NCBI GenBank assembly: GCA_049671305.1
Contig: JBATUR010000044.1
Span: 50,271 to 114,270 of the forward strand
Direction: 5' to 3'
DNA from: CADCTM01 sp049671305
GTDB lineage: Bacteria > Cyanobacteriota > Cyanobacteriia > Cyanobacteriales > Coleofasciculaceae
Length of the DNA stretch: 64,000 nucleotides
Shown: positions 8,807 through 16,767 of the stretch, one piece after another
How positions within the stretch are numbered: position 1 is the first letter of the stretch
Layout of the letters: each line of letters begins with the position of its first letter
Translations under genes and position numbers: made by a program
The notes under the pieces: model-generated
Database searches by the model: none
Seen by the model: only the letters and a program-made list of their open reading frames with translations
What the model was told of the DNA's origin: nothing

Positions 8807-8962
8807 TTATTGCACTAGTGGTTTAAGAAGGGAAACCCTAACATGGGAACCGACGACAGACTGTTGATGCCCTGATGCCATAACAGGAATAGCGATCGCA
8901 CTTGCCACTAAAGTTAACCCAATAATCGTGGCATGAACAATGTCAGCTCTCGTTAAACCCAT
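8807..8962 (-). CDS. Small exported or membrane protein, 51 residues
   Basis: A short open frame with a clear ribosome site (GGAGAACGAATC before ATG 8960-8962). The product begins MGLTRADIVHATIIGLTLVA, has one hydrophobic helix (about residues 10-29, ending in SAIAIPVMASG) and a short polar tail GHQQSVVGSHVRVSLLKPLVQ. It could be a single-pass membrane protein or a small exported protein with a cleavable signal (cleavage near MAS). I do not recognise the family. The HIP1 octamer lies inside the coding part. Confidence 0.55.
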   Translation of the reverse strand: MGLTRADIVHATIIGLTLVASAIAIPVMASGHQQSVVGSHVRVSLLKPLVQ

Positions 8963-9184
8963 GATTCGTTCTCCGTTTGTGTAGATTATCTTAAAATTTA
9001 TGCTTGCACGAGTACGAGTCTCAATCTACTGTCTTGACACATAGATTTAGACGCGGCTACCCACAAAAGGGTTCAAATTTTGGGCACAATGTTTCTGAAG
9101 TGGAAAATAAATCCTACCCTCAAGAAGAACTTGAGTTAGTATATGTCTGGATATCCTGAAGCTGGATGTCAGTTTTTGTGAGGG

Positions 9185-9535
9185 GTGAGGCTTTTGGCTG
9201 TACTCTCAAAAAACACCGAGTTACTTAGTCCGCCGACACAACGCAAAATTTATCAAATGCTCGGATTTTTTTTGTTTTCTCTATTTTTCACCCTCTTCTG
9301 CCTGCTTATTTATCTGCCGAAGCGCCAGAAACAATTCCCTTGGTGGGTGAAGATTGATACCCAAATGCCCCGTTGCACCTATTATTTTGGTCCGTTTGAT
9401 AATGCTAAGGAAGCCCAGCAAACTCAGCCCGGATTTGTCGAAGATTTAGAGAAAGAGGGGGCTACAGGTATCATGGTTTTAGTTTCGCAGGCTGATCCCC
9501 AAAATCTGACGTTTTGTGAGGAAGATGAATGCTAG
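9185..9535 (+). CDS. DUF1816 domain protein with N-terminal membrane helix
   Basis: A 116-residue protein. An N-terminal membrane helix (LGFFLFSLFFTLFCLLIYL, about 25-43) is followed by the DUF1816 domain: FPWWVKIDTQMPRCTYYFG, then PFDNAKEAQ, GFVEDLEKEGA and a C-terminus rich in acidic residues. DUF1816 is found in cyanobacteria, and its function is unknown. The GTG start at 9185 has little ribosome site, so a later start (ATG 9257) is possible; it would begin directly at the membrane helix. The next gene in the same direction is a small membrane protein 48 nt away. Confidence 0.8.
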   Translation: MRLLAVLSKNTELLSPPTQRKIYQMLGFFLFSLFFTLFCLLIYLPKRQKQFPWWVKIDTQMPRCTYYFGPFDNAKEAQQTQPGFVEDLEKEGATGIMVLVSQADPQNLTFCEEDEC

Positions 9536-9583
9536 ATGCTTTTTCTTTGCTACTGTGTGGATTGAAGCACGGGGAATGACACA

Positions 9584-9826
9584 ATGAAAGATCGACTAAT
9601 CGGCTGGCTCAACCAGGTGTTAATGCTGAATGTGTTTCTGGTTTTACTGAGCTTTTTTTGGCTAGCTGCTGCTGTAATTGGTCGCTCGGTGGGTGTTCCT
9701 TTAGGACTTGACCTCTGGTATCGTCTTTGGGAACCTGTTTTTACTCCAGCAATTGGCATTTTAATGGCTGGAGCAATTTTGAGCGGGCTAATTAGCTGGG
9801 TAAACAAGCGACTAAGTGCTAGTTAA
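9584..9826 (+). CDS. Small two-helix membrane protein
   Basis: An 80-residue protein with two membrane segments, about 11-33 (VLMLNVFLVLLSFFWLAAAV) and 52-72 (FTPAIGILMAGAILSGLIS), linked by a loop with LGLDLWYRLWEP. Both ends are short and basic (MKDRLIGW, NKRLSAS). I do not recognise a family with a known role. It follows the DUF1816 gene in the same direction and ends 1 nt before the end of a minus-strand gene, a tail-to-tail arrangement without room for a terminator. Confidence 0.65.
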   Translation: MKDRLIGWLNQVLMLNVFLVLLSFFWLAAAVIGRSVGVPLGLDLWYRLWEPVFTPAIGILMAGAILSGLISWVNKRLSAS

Positions 9827-9827
9827 T

Positions 9828-10238
9828 TTAGTCTGACTTCTGAGGGTTGGCGACGCGGGCTTCAATATCTTCAAGGGTATTGAGTAGCAAGCGCTTCGCC
9901 TCCAATTCCCAACCCCATTTTTGCAGGCGGTAGGCGGCAACAGCACCGCCAACAGCAACCAGATAACCGATCCATTGTGACAGAGAAATGGCTCCTAATA
10001 AGCCGAGTCCCGCAATGCCCCAAAATGGTAAAGCGATCGTTTGGCGTTGTTCCTCGACTATTTTAGCGATCCCGTCGGCTGGTATTAGTTTTAATAAGGC
10101 GGCTTTGACTTCTTTTTGTTGAGCGGCAGATACAGATATGCCAATTTTGCGGCGTAGTTTTTCCATTTTGCGGGCATTGGTGCTGTACTCTGTGAGCTCG
10201 TCCTCTGCCATTTTGGTCAGGCGGTCTAGTTGATCCAT
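9828..10238 (-). CDS. Hypothetical protein with coiled N-terminus and membrane helix
   Basis: A 136-residue protein. The first 60 residues are charged and helical (LDRLTKMAEDELTEYSTNA, then KMEKLRRKIGISVS), followed by a hydrophobic stretch (about 72-103: LPFWGIAGLGLLGAISLSQW, then IGYLVAVGGAVAAYR) and a charged tail ending EARVANPQKSD. The pattern suggests an inner-membrane protein with a cytoplasmic helical arm. I do not recognise the family. It is transcribed away from the restriction-modification cassette; its start is 151 nt from the controller start. Confidence 0.65.
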   Translation of the reverse strand: MDQLDRLTKMAEDELTEYSTNARKMEKLRRKIGISVSAAQQKEVKAALLKLIPADGIAKIVEEQRQTIALPFWGIAGLGLLGAISLSQWIGYLVAVGGAVAAYRLQKWGWELEAKRLLLNTLEDIEARVANPQKSD

Positions 10239-10338
10239 GATCTTATCTATCTAGCGATAAGTCTCAGTTTAAACTGAGAGCTTGCAATAGTTTGAATTAC
10301 TTGCAAGCAAGGTTTTTGGAGATATGTAATTGAGATAA

Positions 10339-10352
10339 TGTGACACATCGTC
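10339..10352 (+). repeat. Direct repeat bordering the restriction-modification cassette, copy 1
   Basis: TGTGACACATCGTC lies just upstream of the C-box. A copy with one substitution, in the same orientation, covers the start of the methyltransferase gene at 12544-12557, so the pair frames the three genes. Confidence 0.5.
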
Positions 10353-10374
10353 CGTAGACTGATAGTCCGTAGAC
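10350..10374 (+). promoter_or_regulatory. C-box operator of the controller protein
   Basis: GTCCGTAGAC is present twice, at 10350-10359 and 10365-10374, with a 15-bp period. Between and across them lies the dyad GACT-GAT-AGTC (10357-10367), which fits the GACTNNNAGTC consensus known for controller proteins of type II restriction systems. It ends 15 nt before the ATG of the controller gene, where C proteins bind to switch their own gene and the nuclease gene on and then off. Confidence 0.88.
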
Positions 10375-10389
10375 ATTCAAAATCAGCTC

Positions 10390-10638
10390 ATGGACGAATC
10401 AAAAGGCAAAATTCTTTGTGCCTTGGGCTACCTTGTAAGGCAACGTCGGACAGCTCTTGGTATATCACAAGAGGAATTGGGACTCCGTGCTAATTTAGAC
10501 CGCACTTATATATCCGGCGTGGAACGTGGGGTCAGAAATCCTTCTCTAACAGCGCTTGTCAGTCTGGCAAGTGGTTTAAACATAACGGTATCAGACCTTC
10601 TTAATAATTTAGAAAATTGCTGCAACCAAAGTGAGTGA
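10390..10638 (+). CDS. Restriction-modification controller protein (C protein), XRE-type HTH
   Basis: An 82-residue DNA-binding protein made almost wholly of one helix-turn-helix domain: VRQRRTALGISQEELGLRA, NLDRTYISGVERGVRNPSL, then ALVSLASGLNITVSDLL. Size and sequence fit C proteins of type II restriction systems, dimers that bind C-boxes and time the expression of the nuclease after the methylase. The C-box directly upstream and the 8-nt overlap with the nuclease gene downstream support this strongly over a general XRE regulator. The start is ATG 10390. Confidence 0.9.
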   Translation: MDESKGKILCALGYLVRQRRTALGISQEELGLRANLDRTYISGVERGVRNPSLTALVSLASGLNITVSDLLNNLENCCNQSE

Positions 10639-11359
10639 AAATCTCGTTGTTCAACTCATAGCTCAACTGAAAACAGCACCAACACAACTGAAAGTTTTTA
10701 ACCTTTTGTCAGATCAAAAATGGCATTGTCGCAGGTGTGAGGGCAAGCAAGTAGCCTCTGAGCAATATGCTGGAGGTGGAGGTATTCAAGGGTTAGAACG
10801 TGGTACTAGAAAACGCCCAGGTTTGGTGATCGAAACAGAGTCTAGATATTGCAATAATTGTCAGCGTATAAGCAGACAAGACCGTTGGAAAGGAGAAATA
10901 AAATCAGCAAATTCTGCGGCTAAAATACCAGACTCTTTAGTTAAAAGAATTCTCAAAATTTATGCTTATACAGATGTAATTGAGCAGAGGCAACGAGCTA
11001 TTCATGAGTTAGTTATTGACCATCGATTTCCAATGGAGCGCTGGGGAAGTCATGAGCCACCACATCTTACCTCAATCAGTGAGGATGAAATCAAGAAAAA
11101 ATTTCAATTGCTCAAAAAAGATGCTTCGGGTAATCACAATCTTTTGAAATCTAGAAGTTGTGAGAATTGTATTAGAACTGGGAAAAGAGGCACACCTTTA
11201 GGAATCAGATTTTGGTACAAAGGAGATGAAGATTGGGCTTCCAAACATCAGCGTGGGAATGAAGCTGAGGAAGGTTGTGTTGGGTGTGGTTGGTATGATT
11301 TTGAGGCTTGGCGGGATGCTCTTAATCAAAAATTAACTGAGTCTGTAAAGGATGATTAA
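10631..11359 (+). CDS. Type II restriction endonuclease, probably HNH (beta-beta-alpha-metal) type
   Basis: A 242-residue protein translated from GTG 10631, overlapping the end of the controller gene by 8 nt. Two zinc-type Cys pairs in the N-terminal part (CRRC at 33-36, CNNC at 74-77) and two in the C-terminal part (CENC, CVGC) frame a core with HELVIDHRFPMERW (D130, H131) and GNHNLLKSRSCENC, which fits a treble-clef HNH nuclease in which D-H and a later N/H bind metal. The end, GCGWYDFEAWRDALNQ, is also typical of such enzymes. Position between a C gene and a C5 methylase is the best evidence for its role. The recognition site cannot be read from the sequence. It converges on the methylase gene with a 38-nt overlap. 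Confidence 0.8.
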   Translation: MSENLVVQLIAQLKTAPTQLKVFNLLSDQKWHCRRCEGKQVASEQYAGGGGIQGLERGTRKRPGLVIETESRYCNNCQRISRQDRWKGEIKSANSAAKIPDSLVKRILKIYAYTDVIEQRQRAIHELVIDHRFPMERWGSHEPPHLTSISEDEIKKKFQLLKKDASGNHNLLKSRSCENCIRTGKRGTPLGIRFWYKGDEDWASKHQRGNEAEEGCVGCGWYDFEAWRDALNQKLTESVKDD

Positions 11360-12551
11360 CAGCAACTTCACTTTGGATATTAAGTGCAATATCAGTTAAG
11401 TAAGGTACGAGTGCATAACCGATACACTCAGCTAGACGAGGCGGCACAGCATTACCAATTTGCCACATAGCTTTCTTCATCGAACCTTCAAAAATAAATG
11501 AATCCGGGAATGTCTGCAATCTTGCCATTTCACGAGCTGAAATCACACGATTAAGGTATGGATGAATATGACTACCGCCATGATTTTCCTTAACAGTCAT
11601 ACTAGGTTTTCCAGGATATTGGCGTTTGAAGGCATCAAGATAAGTTTCATACAAGGAACCACCAGGGAGAACTTTAGCAATTCGTTCCATATATGCAGGT
11701 GAATGCCGAGTCCATTCATGATTAATTTTTGGTATTGGTGTCCACTCTGGAAGGTCAGAAATTGCTGATTCAATTGGTTGATATTGCTCAGGTAATAATT
11801 GAGTTTTTGGATAAGGATTCTTCATGCCAAAGCGATTGGCAATAAAAATAGCTCTTGGTCTAATTTGTGGAACTCCATAGGCGGCAGATTCGAGAATTGC
11901 AATGGAAATGTGAGGATAACCAATTGCCTCAAAGGCTTCAGAAATCGCTTGTTTAACTGCTCCTTTCTGCATAGTGAGAATTCCCGGCACATTTTCCATA
12001 ACAACATACCAAGGACGTATTTCTGAAACGATTCTTACAAATTCCTGAAACAGACGATTTCTTGGATCATTAGGATTGCGTTTTCCCGCCACTGAAAAGC
12101 CTTGGCACGGAGGACCACCTACAACTAAATGCACTTCTGGCGAATCAATTTGGTTGAGCCAATCTAAAGAATTAAATTGCTCTATATCACCGCTAAAGTG
12201 GTGACAGTTGGGAAAGTTTCTTTTGTGTGTTGCTGAAGCAATGGGATTGATTTCCACACTTGCTACAGGTGTAAATCCTGCTTGAACTAAACCTTGTGTC
12301 ACTCCACCCGCACCGCAAAAAAGATCGACGAATGTATAGTTAGATGAGGGTATAGACTTATCGTCAATTTCAATAAATGTTTTGTAAGGATCTCTATCAC
12401 TGACCTCTAGTTCACGTTGGATACGTTGATAACGTCCTAACTTTGCTGTCTTGTGCCTCTTAGTAGGATTTTGCTCCTCTACATTAGAAAAGAGAGACAG
12501 TTGTGTTGCTTTCATTTTAGGCTTTATAGTTGCATCAATTAATTGTGACAT
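11322..12551 (-). CDS. DNA (cytosine-5) methyltransferase of a type II system
   Basis: A 409-residue C5 methylase that protects host DNA from the neighbouring nuclease. Motifs run in standard order: I, FVDLFCGAGGVTQGL (about 73-87); IV, VVGGPPCQGFSVAGKRNP with the catalytic Cys; VI, MENVPGIL; VIII, VPQIRPRAIFIA; IX/X, ISAREMARLQTFPDSF and MWQIGNAVPPRLAE. The target-recognition region (about 235-320) is short, consistent with a short site. An extra 65 residues precede motif I, rich in Lys and Gln (KMKATQLSLFSN). The gene is convergent with the nuclease gene and starts beside the second copy of a 14-bp repeat. Confidence 0.95.
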   Translation of the reverse strand: MSQLIDATIKPKMKATQLSLFSNVEEQNPTKRHKTAKLGRYQRIQRELEVSDRDPYKTFIEIDDKSIPSSNYTFVDLFCGAGGVTQGLVQAGFTPVASVEINPIASATHKRNFPNCHHFSGDIEQFNSLDWLNQIDSPEVHLVVGGPPCQGFSVAGKRNPNDPRNRLFQEFVRIVSEIRPWYVVMENVPGILTMQKGAVKQAISEAFEAIGYPHISIAILESAAYGVPQIRPRAIFIANRFGMKNPYPKTQLLPEQYQPIESAISDLPEWTPIPKINHEWTRHSPAYMERIAKVLPGGSLYETYLDAFKRQYPGKPSMTVKENHGGSHIHPYLNRVISAREMARLQTFPDSFIFEGSMKKAMWQIGNAVPPRLAECIGYALVPYLTDIALNIQSEVAVNHPLQTQLIFD

Positions 12552-12557
12552 ATCGTC
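12544..12557 (+). repeat. Direct repeat bordering the restriction-modification cassette, copy 2
   Basis: TGTGACATATCGTC matches 10339-10352 at 13 of 14 positions, same orientation. It spans the methylase start codon (ATG is the complement of 12549-12551), so it may be a regulatory site or an insertion footprint. Confidence 0.5.
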
Positions 12558-12796
12558 AACATAGAGACAAGATTAACAAAGGTACTAAACAATCTTCTTT
12601 GAAAAAGCGATCTGAAGAGCAGCAGGGCTAGGCTAACGCTTCCCTTCGCTGTTTTCAGGTTCCCAAAGGGCTGTAAGCGATCGCATTTTATCCTCCTCTT
12701 AGTCATCGTTCCCTTACCCCAATACAGATGGAATAATGAAACTATAGCCCTCCAAACCTAAATTACTTCTAGTCTGGAAACAAACTGGAGATTAAA

Positions 12797-13393
12797 ATGA
12801 CCTCAGCAACCATAGCAGCACCTAAAAAAGAATTGCCTCTTTTATTTGAGGGAATGACTTGGAGAGAGTTCAAAGCCGTTGAGCAATTGTTAGACCGTCC
12901 AGGATATCGGTTGTCTTTCCTGGATGGAATTCTGGAGATACGACGAATGCCTGGAGAACCTCACGAAACTGTAAAAGAAAGAATCGGTGCTTTGTTGGAG
13001 CTTTACCTGCTTATGGCAGGGTTTGACTTTACTCCGACTGGCTCAATGACTTTGGAAAATGAAGTAGCTAGCGTTAAGCGAGAGGCAGATAAATCTTATA
13101 AACTTGCTCCTGGTCGTATGCTACCTGATTTGGCGATCGAGGTGGTTTTTTCCAGTGGCGGCATCAACAAACTAGAAGCATATAAGCGCCTGAAAGTCAA
13201 GGAAGTGTGGTTTTGGGAAGATGGAGTGTTAGAGGTTTATCATTTGCGGGGAGAGGGCAATACAGTTGATTATGAAAAGGTTTCTACTAGTGAGGAAGTT
13301 AAAGGAATTGATTTAGATTTGTTGTTACGTTGCATCAATATGGCAAATCATGTAGAGGCGATAAAAACTTTTCAACAAGCACTCCAAAAATAG
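12797..13393 (+). CDS. Uma2 family (DUF820) endonuclease-like protein
   Basis: A 198-residue protein of the Uma2/DUF820 family, which has a PD-(D/E)XK nuclease fold and is greatly expanded in cyanobacteria; its biological role is unknown. Family features: MTWREFKAVEQLL, RLSFLDGILEIRRMPGEPHE, then the core MLPDLAIEVVFSSGGINKL (Asp and Glu of the PD...E site) with the Lys of KLEAYKRLKVKEVWFWEDG. A second Uma2 gene lies at 36339-36971 but is clearly divergent. The start ATG 12797 is preceded by CTGGAGATTAAA. Confidence 0.9.
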   Translation: MTSATIAAPKKELPLLFEGMTWREFKAVEQLLDRPGYRLSFLDGILEIRRMPGEPHETVKERIGALLELYLLMAGFDFTPTGSMTLENEVASVKREADKSYKLAPGRMLPDLAIEVVFSSGGINKLEAYKRLKVKEVWFWEDGVLEVYHLRGEGNTVDYEKVSTSEEVKGIDLDLLLRCINMANHVEAIKTFQQALQK

Positions 13394-13503
13394 CTACTGA
13401 GGGTATCCAAAAAGCGTAGTTTCACAAACTATTGTAACGCTTTTTAGCTCGTTGGCATCTTACCTTCAGATATTAACATCGCCTAAACTTTCGTTCTGCA
13501 ACT

Positions 13504-14472
13504 ATGTCAAATCGGGATAGTCAACTAGCTGATATCAAATCAATTGAGCAATTGCGCGATCGCAAATTACTAACTTCCAATCCCAATGTTAATACAAATA
13601 TAGCAGCACCTAGCATCGAACAAACCTACTATTGGCTAAGTCAGCTTGCGCGTCAACTACAACAAAATAACACAACAGAATTTATCATAGAAAACATTCA
13701 AGCTTCTAGCTTAACTTTACCTCAAAAGCGGTTATATCAAATTACGTTAGGACTAATTAACGGACTAATAATTGCCTTAATTTATGGTACAACTACAGGT
13801 CTAATTGGTGCAAGCATTGGCGGCATATCTTACGGTATAATTCTCGGACTTTCTCCCGAAGTTTACCCAATTTATCGCCTTAAAGTATCCTGGCAATTTG
13901 CTAAAACTCAATTATTCAGTGCTATCTTAGAAGGGCTAGGATGGGGCATAATTTATGGATTCATAGATGCCCTAATTTGTGGATTAATTTGGGGGGTAGA
14001 AGGCATAATTGAAGGTATGGCAGATTCCTTAGTTTGGGGATTAATTGAAGGCTTAATCTGGGGTTTATGTATTTCTGATTTAAATCAACCAACAGCTAGT
14101 AATCAAGGCATCAAAGAATCTGCTATCAATGCAATTATTTTTACTATTATTGGTGGTATCTCCTGGGTAATCCTATATATCCTCGTGTTACTACTAATAG
14201 GAGAACCGTTAGAACCGCGTGACTTATTATTAGATGGAATTGGCAACGGTATATTTTTTGGCATCTATGTCGGTGGTTTAGCTTGCATACAGCATTTTAT
14301 TTTGCGCTTAATTTTTAGACATCAAGGAATAATGCCTTGGAATTATGCTAAATTTCTCAATTATGCGGTTGAACTAGGATTTTTGGAACGAGAAGGTGGG
14401 CGATATCGGTTTATTAATGACTCGGTGCAGATGTATTTTGCTCAAATGTCGCCCGATGAAAATAAGCTTTAA
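13504..14472 (+). CDS. Orphan Gly-rich membrane tail of the NACHT-membrane protein type
   Basis: A 322-residue protein that resembles only the C-terminal part of large cyanobacterial NACHT NTPases. Residues 36-60 (APSIEQTYYWLSQLARQLQ) match the linker that follows the NTPase. Residues 77-265 hold about seven short Gly-rich membrane helices (GLINGLIIALIYGTTTGLIG, LIWGVEGIIEG, WGLIEGLIWGLC, GIFFGIYVGGL). The end, MPWNYAKFLNYAVELGFLE then GGRYRFINDSVQMYFA, is the usual terminal module. There is no P-loop or NACHT domain here, and the upstream 110 nt do not contain one. It is either a truncated remnant that is still open or a stand-alone membrane partner. Confidence 0.65.
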   Translation: MSNRDSQLADIKSIEQLRDRKLLTSNPNVNTNIAAPSIEQTYYWLSQLARQLQQNNTTEFIIENIQASSLTLPQKRLYQITLGLINGLIIALIYGTTTGLIGASIGGISYGIILGLSPEVYPIYRLKVSWQFAKTQLFSAILEGLGWGIIYGFIDALICGLIWGVEGIIEGMADSLVWGLIEGLIWGLCISDLNQPTASNQGIKESAINAIIFTIIGGISWVILYILVLLLIGEPLEPRDLLLDGIGNGIFFGIYVGGLACIQHFILRLIFRHQGIMPWNYAKFLNYAVELGFLEREGGRYRFINDSVQMYFAQMSPDENKL

Positions 14473-14553
14473 ATCTCTAATAATTCTTATAATAAATCCA
14501 AGCATTAACAAGTTTAGTGTTTAAATCATATAAGCCTCTAGTTATTCGCTACT

Positions 14554-16107
14554 ATGTCTGAGCAGTCGCCACAAGAAACCCAAAATACCTCCACTCTAGA
14601 AGAAATCCGTGCCGCACGCTTGGAGAAAGTCGAACAGCTTAAAGCTTTAGGGATGAACCCTTATGCCTATCACTGGGAGTCAACGCACCATGCGGCACAA
14701 TTGCAAGAGAAATTTGCCGACTTACCTGCGGGTGAAGAAGCTGATTTGGAAGTAGCGATCGCAGGTCGCATCATGAACCGCCGATTTTCTGGTAAACTAG
14801 CATTCTTCGATGTGCAAGATGAAACTGGCACAATTCAACTTTACCTAGATAAAAAGCGCCTCACTGAAGCAATGGCAGATGTGCCAGATGCTTTTAATAT
14901 CATCAAAAAGCTGACCGATATGGGTGATATTATCGGCGCAAAAGGCACAATTAAGCGCACAAATAAAGGCGAACTTTCAGTTAATGTTAGTCGCTACACT
15001 GTCCTCACAAAAACACTTTTGCCGTTACCCGATAAGTGGCATGGACTAACTGATACCGAGAAACGTTACCGTCAGCGTTATGTTGATTTAATTGTTAACC
15101 CCAATGTCCGAGAAACCTTCCGACGCCGTGCCAAAATTACTGCCGGAATTCGTCGTTATTTAGAAGATCAAGGTTTTTTGGAAATTGAAACGCCTGTCTT
15201 GCAAAGTGAGGCGGGAGGTGCAGATGCGCGTCCTTTCCAGACTTATCACAATACTTTGGAAATGGATTTGTATCTGCGAATTGCCACCGAGTTACCGCTA
15301 AAAAGACTAGTTATAGGTGGTTTTGAAAAGGTATTTGAATTAGGGCGAATCTTCCGTAATGAAGGAATTTCTACGCGCCATAATCCCGAATTTACTTCTG
15401 TTGAATTTTATCAAGCTTATGCCGATTATCAGGACTTGATGGTGTTAACAGAAAACCTCATTACCACTGTCGCCCAAGATGTTTTAGGTACGCTAAATAT
15501 TACTTATCAAGGTGAGGCAATTAACCTCAATCCGCCTTGGCGACGAGTCACAATGCATGAGTTGGTGCAGGAGAAAACTGGCTTAGATTTTAATAGTTTC
15601 ACAACTCTAGAAGCAGCCAAAATAGCAGCACAAAAAGTTGGCATCTATAACTTAGATAAATGTCAATCAATTGGCAAATTACTTAATGAATGTTTTGAGC
15701 AAAAATGCGAAGAAAGCTTGATTCAACCTACCTTTGTTTTAGACTATCCGGTTGAAATTTCTCCACTTTCCAAACCTCATCGTGACAAACCTGGACTTGT
15801 TGAACGTTTTGAGTTATTTATTGTGGGACGTGAGACGGCAAATGCGTTTAGTGAGTTAACTGATCCGATCGATCAACGAGTTCGACTTGAGTTACAAGCA
15901 GCGCGTAAAGCGGCAGGAGATTTAGAAGCGCAAGGGGTTGATGAAGACTTCCTAACAGCTTTAGAATACGGAATGCCGCCGACTGCAGGCGAAGGAATTG
16001 GTATTGATCGTTTGGTAATGTTATTAACAGATAGTGCCAGTATTCGGGATGTAATTGCTTTTCCTTTACTCAAAACTAAAGAGACTAAAGATAACGCCCC
16101 TGCATAG
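14554..16107 (+). CDS. lysS: Lysyl-tRNA synthetase, class II
   Basis: A 517-residue enzyme that charges tRNA-Lys with lysine using ATP. The anticodon-binding OB fold covers about residues 60-155 (VAIAGRIMNRRFSGKLAFFD). The class II core follows: motif 1 region FRRRAKITAGIRRYLEDQGF, motif 2 FRNEGISTRHNPEFTSVE, and motif 3 GEGIGIDRLVMLL near the end. Length and motif order are as usual for bacterial LysS, and the C-terminus KTKETKDNAPA is an ordinary tail. It overlaps the end of a convergent acetyltransferase gene by 23 nt. Confidence 0.97.
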   Translation: MSEQSPQETQNTSTLEEIRAARLEKVEQLKALGMNPYAYHWESTHHAAQLQEKFADLPAGEEADLEVAIAGRIMNRRFSGKLAFFDVQDETGTIQLYLDKKRLTEAMADVPDAFNIIKKLTDMGDIIGAKGTIKRTNKGELSVNVSRYTVLTKTLLPLPDKWHGLTDTEKRYRQRYVDLIVNPNVRETFRRRAKITAGIRRYLEDQGFLEIETPVLQSEAGGADARPFQTYHNTLEMDLYLRIATELPLKRLVIGGFEKVFELGRIFRNEGISTRHNPEFTSVEFYQAYADYQDLMVLTENLITTVAQDVLGTLNITYQGEAINLNPPWRRVTMHELVQEKTGLDFNSFTTLEAAKIAAQKVGIYNLDKCQSIGKLLNECFEQKCEESLIQPTFVLDYPVEISPLSKPHRDKPGLVERFELFIVGRETANAFSELTDPIDQRVRLELQAARKAAGDLEAQGVDEDFLTALEYGMPPTAGEGIGIDRLVMLLTDSASIRDVIAFPLLKTKETKDNAPA

Positions 16108-16621
16108 GTTGTTTGTCAATTTGATAGACCTGAAATCCCCGTTTAATGTAATTATCTAAAGCGTAAGGACTATCCAAATTGCAAGTGTGAACCCATAGGC
16201 GTTTTGTATCATTATTCCAAGCTTGGGCAATGCCACAACTAAGTAAGTGTTTGCCCAAGCCGAGTCCCATGTAATCTGAACATAAGCCAAAGTAAACAAT
16301 TTTAGTTGTTATTTCCGATTTTGCCAGTTCAATAAAGCCTGCAGGATTATGGTTTACATACAAAACCTTAACACTGTTTCCTGGTGTTTCTAATATTTTT
16401 TGGATTTGCTGATCAGAAAACATTGAGCGGTCTTTCCATCGCCATTTTTTGCCGACGGCACTGTATAAATAGCGATAAAATTCGATATCAGTTGTTGACA
16501 TTTGCTTCAAACTTAGCCCGGTTGTATCTGCCAAATATCCTGGCTTAAATTGATTTATATCAGTCATTTGAAGGTAGGTTGTGATCAAGATATCGGGTAT
16601 TTTTTCAGTGGCGTCAGACAT
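16085..16621 (-). CDS. GNAT family N-acetyltransferase
   Basis: A 178-residue acetyltransferase. The GNAT fold is shown by SVKVLYVNHNPAGFIELA (beta4 region), the acetyl-CoA loop LCSDYMGLGLGKHLLSCGI (matching Q/R-x-x-G-x-G/A) and LWVHTCNLDSPYALDNYIKR, where the Asn-Leu-Asp / Ala-Leu-x-x-Tyr pattern is typical. The end RGFQVYQIDKQ is also characteristic. It transfers an acetyl group to an amine; the substrate is unknown. The gene runs against lysS and shares its last 23 nt with it. It starts at ATG 16619-16621. Confidence 0.88.
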   Translation of the reverse strand: MSDATEKIPDILITTYLQMTDINQFKPGYLADTTGLSLKQMSTTDIEFYRYLYSAVGKKWRWKDRSMFSDQQIQKILETPGNSVKVLYVNHNPAGFIELAKSEITTKIVYFGLCSDYMGLGLGKHLLSCGIAQAWNNDTKRLWVHTCNLDSPYALDNYIKRGFQVYQIDKQPMQGRYL

Positions 16622-16653
16622 TTTGAAATGATGGCAAGCTAAGTTTAACTACA

Positions 16654-16718
16654 GGTAGGGCATTAATAGCAAAAGGTTAAAACATACACCTATTTGGTAT
16701 TATAAGTAATGCCCACCC
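16654..16718. repeat. Small inverted repeat
   Basis: GGTAGGGCATTA (16654-16665) faces TAATGCCCACCC (16707-16718), pairing at 10 of 12 positions, in the gap between the acetyltransferase and lexA genes. It may act as a terminator for lexA or be the remains of a small mobile palindrome. Confidence 0.4.
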
Positions 16719-16767
16719 TTCACTTTAGATGGCACTTACAGTATGCAAATTTTAGAATCAGAAATCA

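Noticed and set aside
10390..10638. XRE protein as an antitoxin of a toxin-antitoxin pair
   Set aside because: The C-box directly upstream and the nuclease and methylase genes downstream make a controller protein far more likely.
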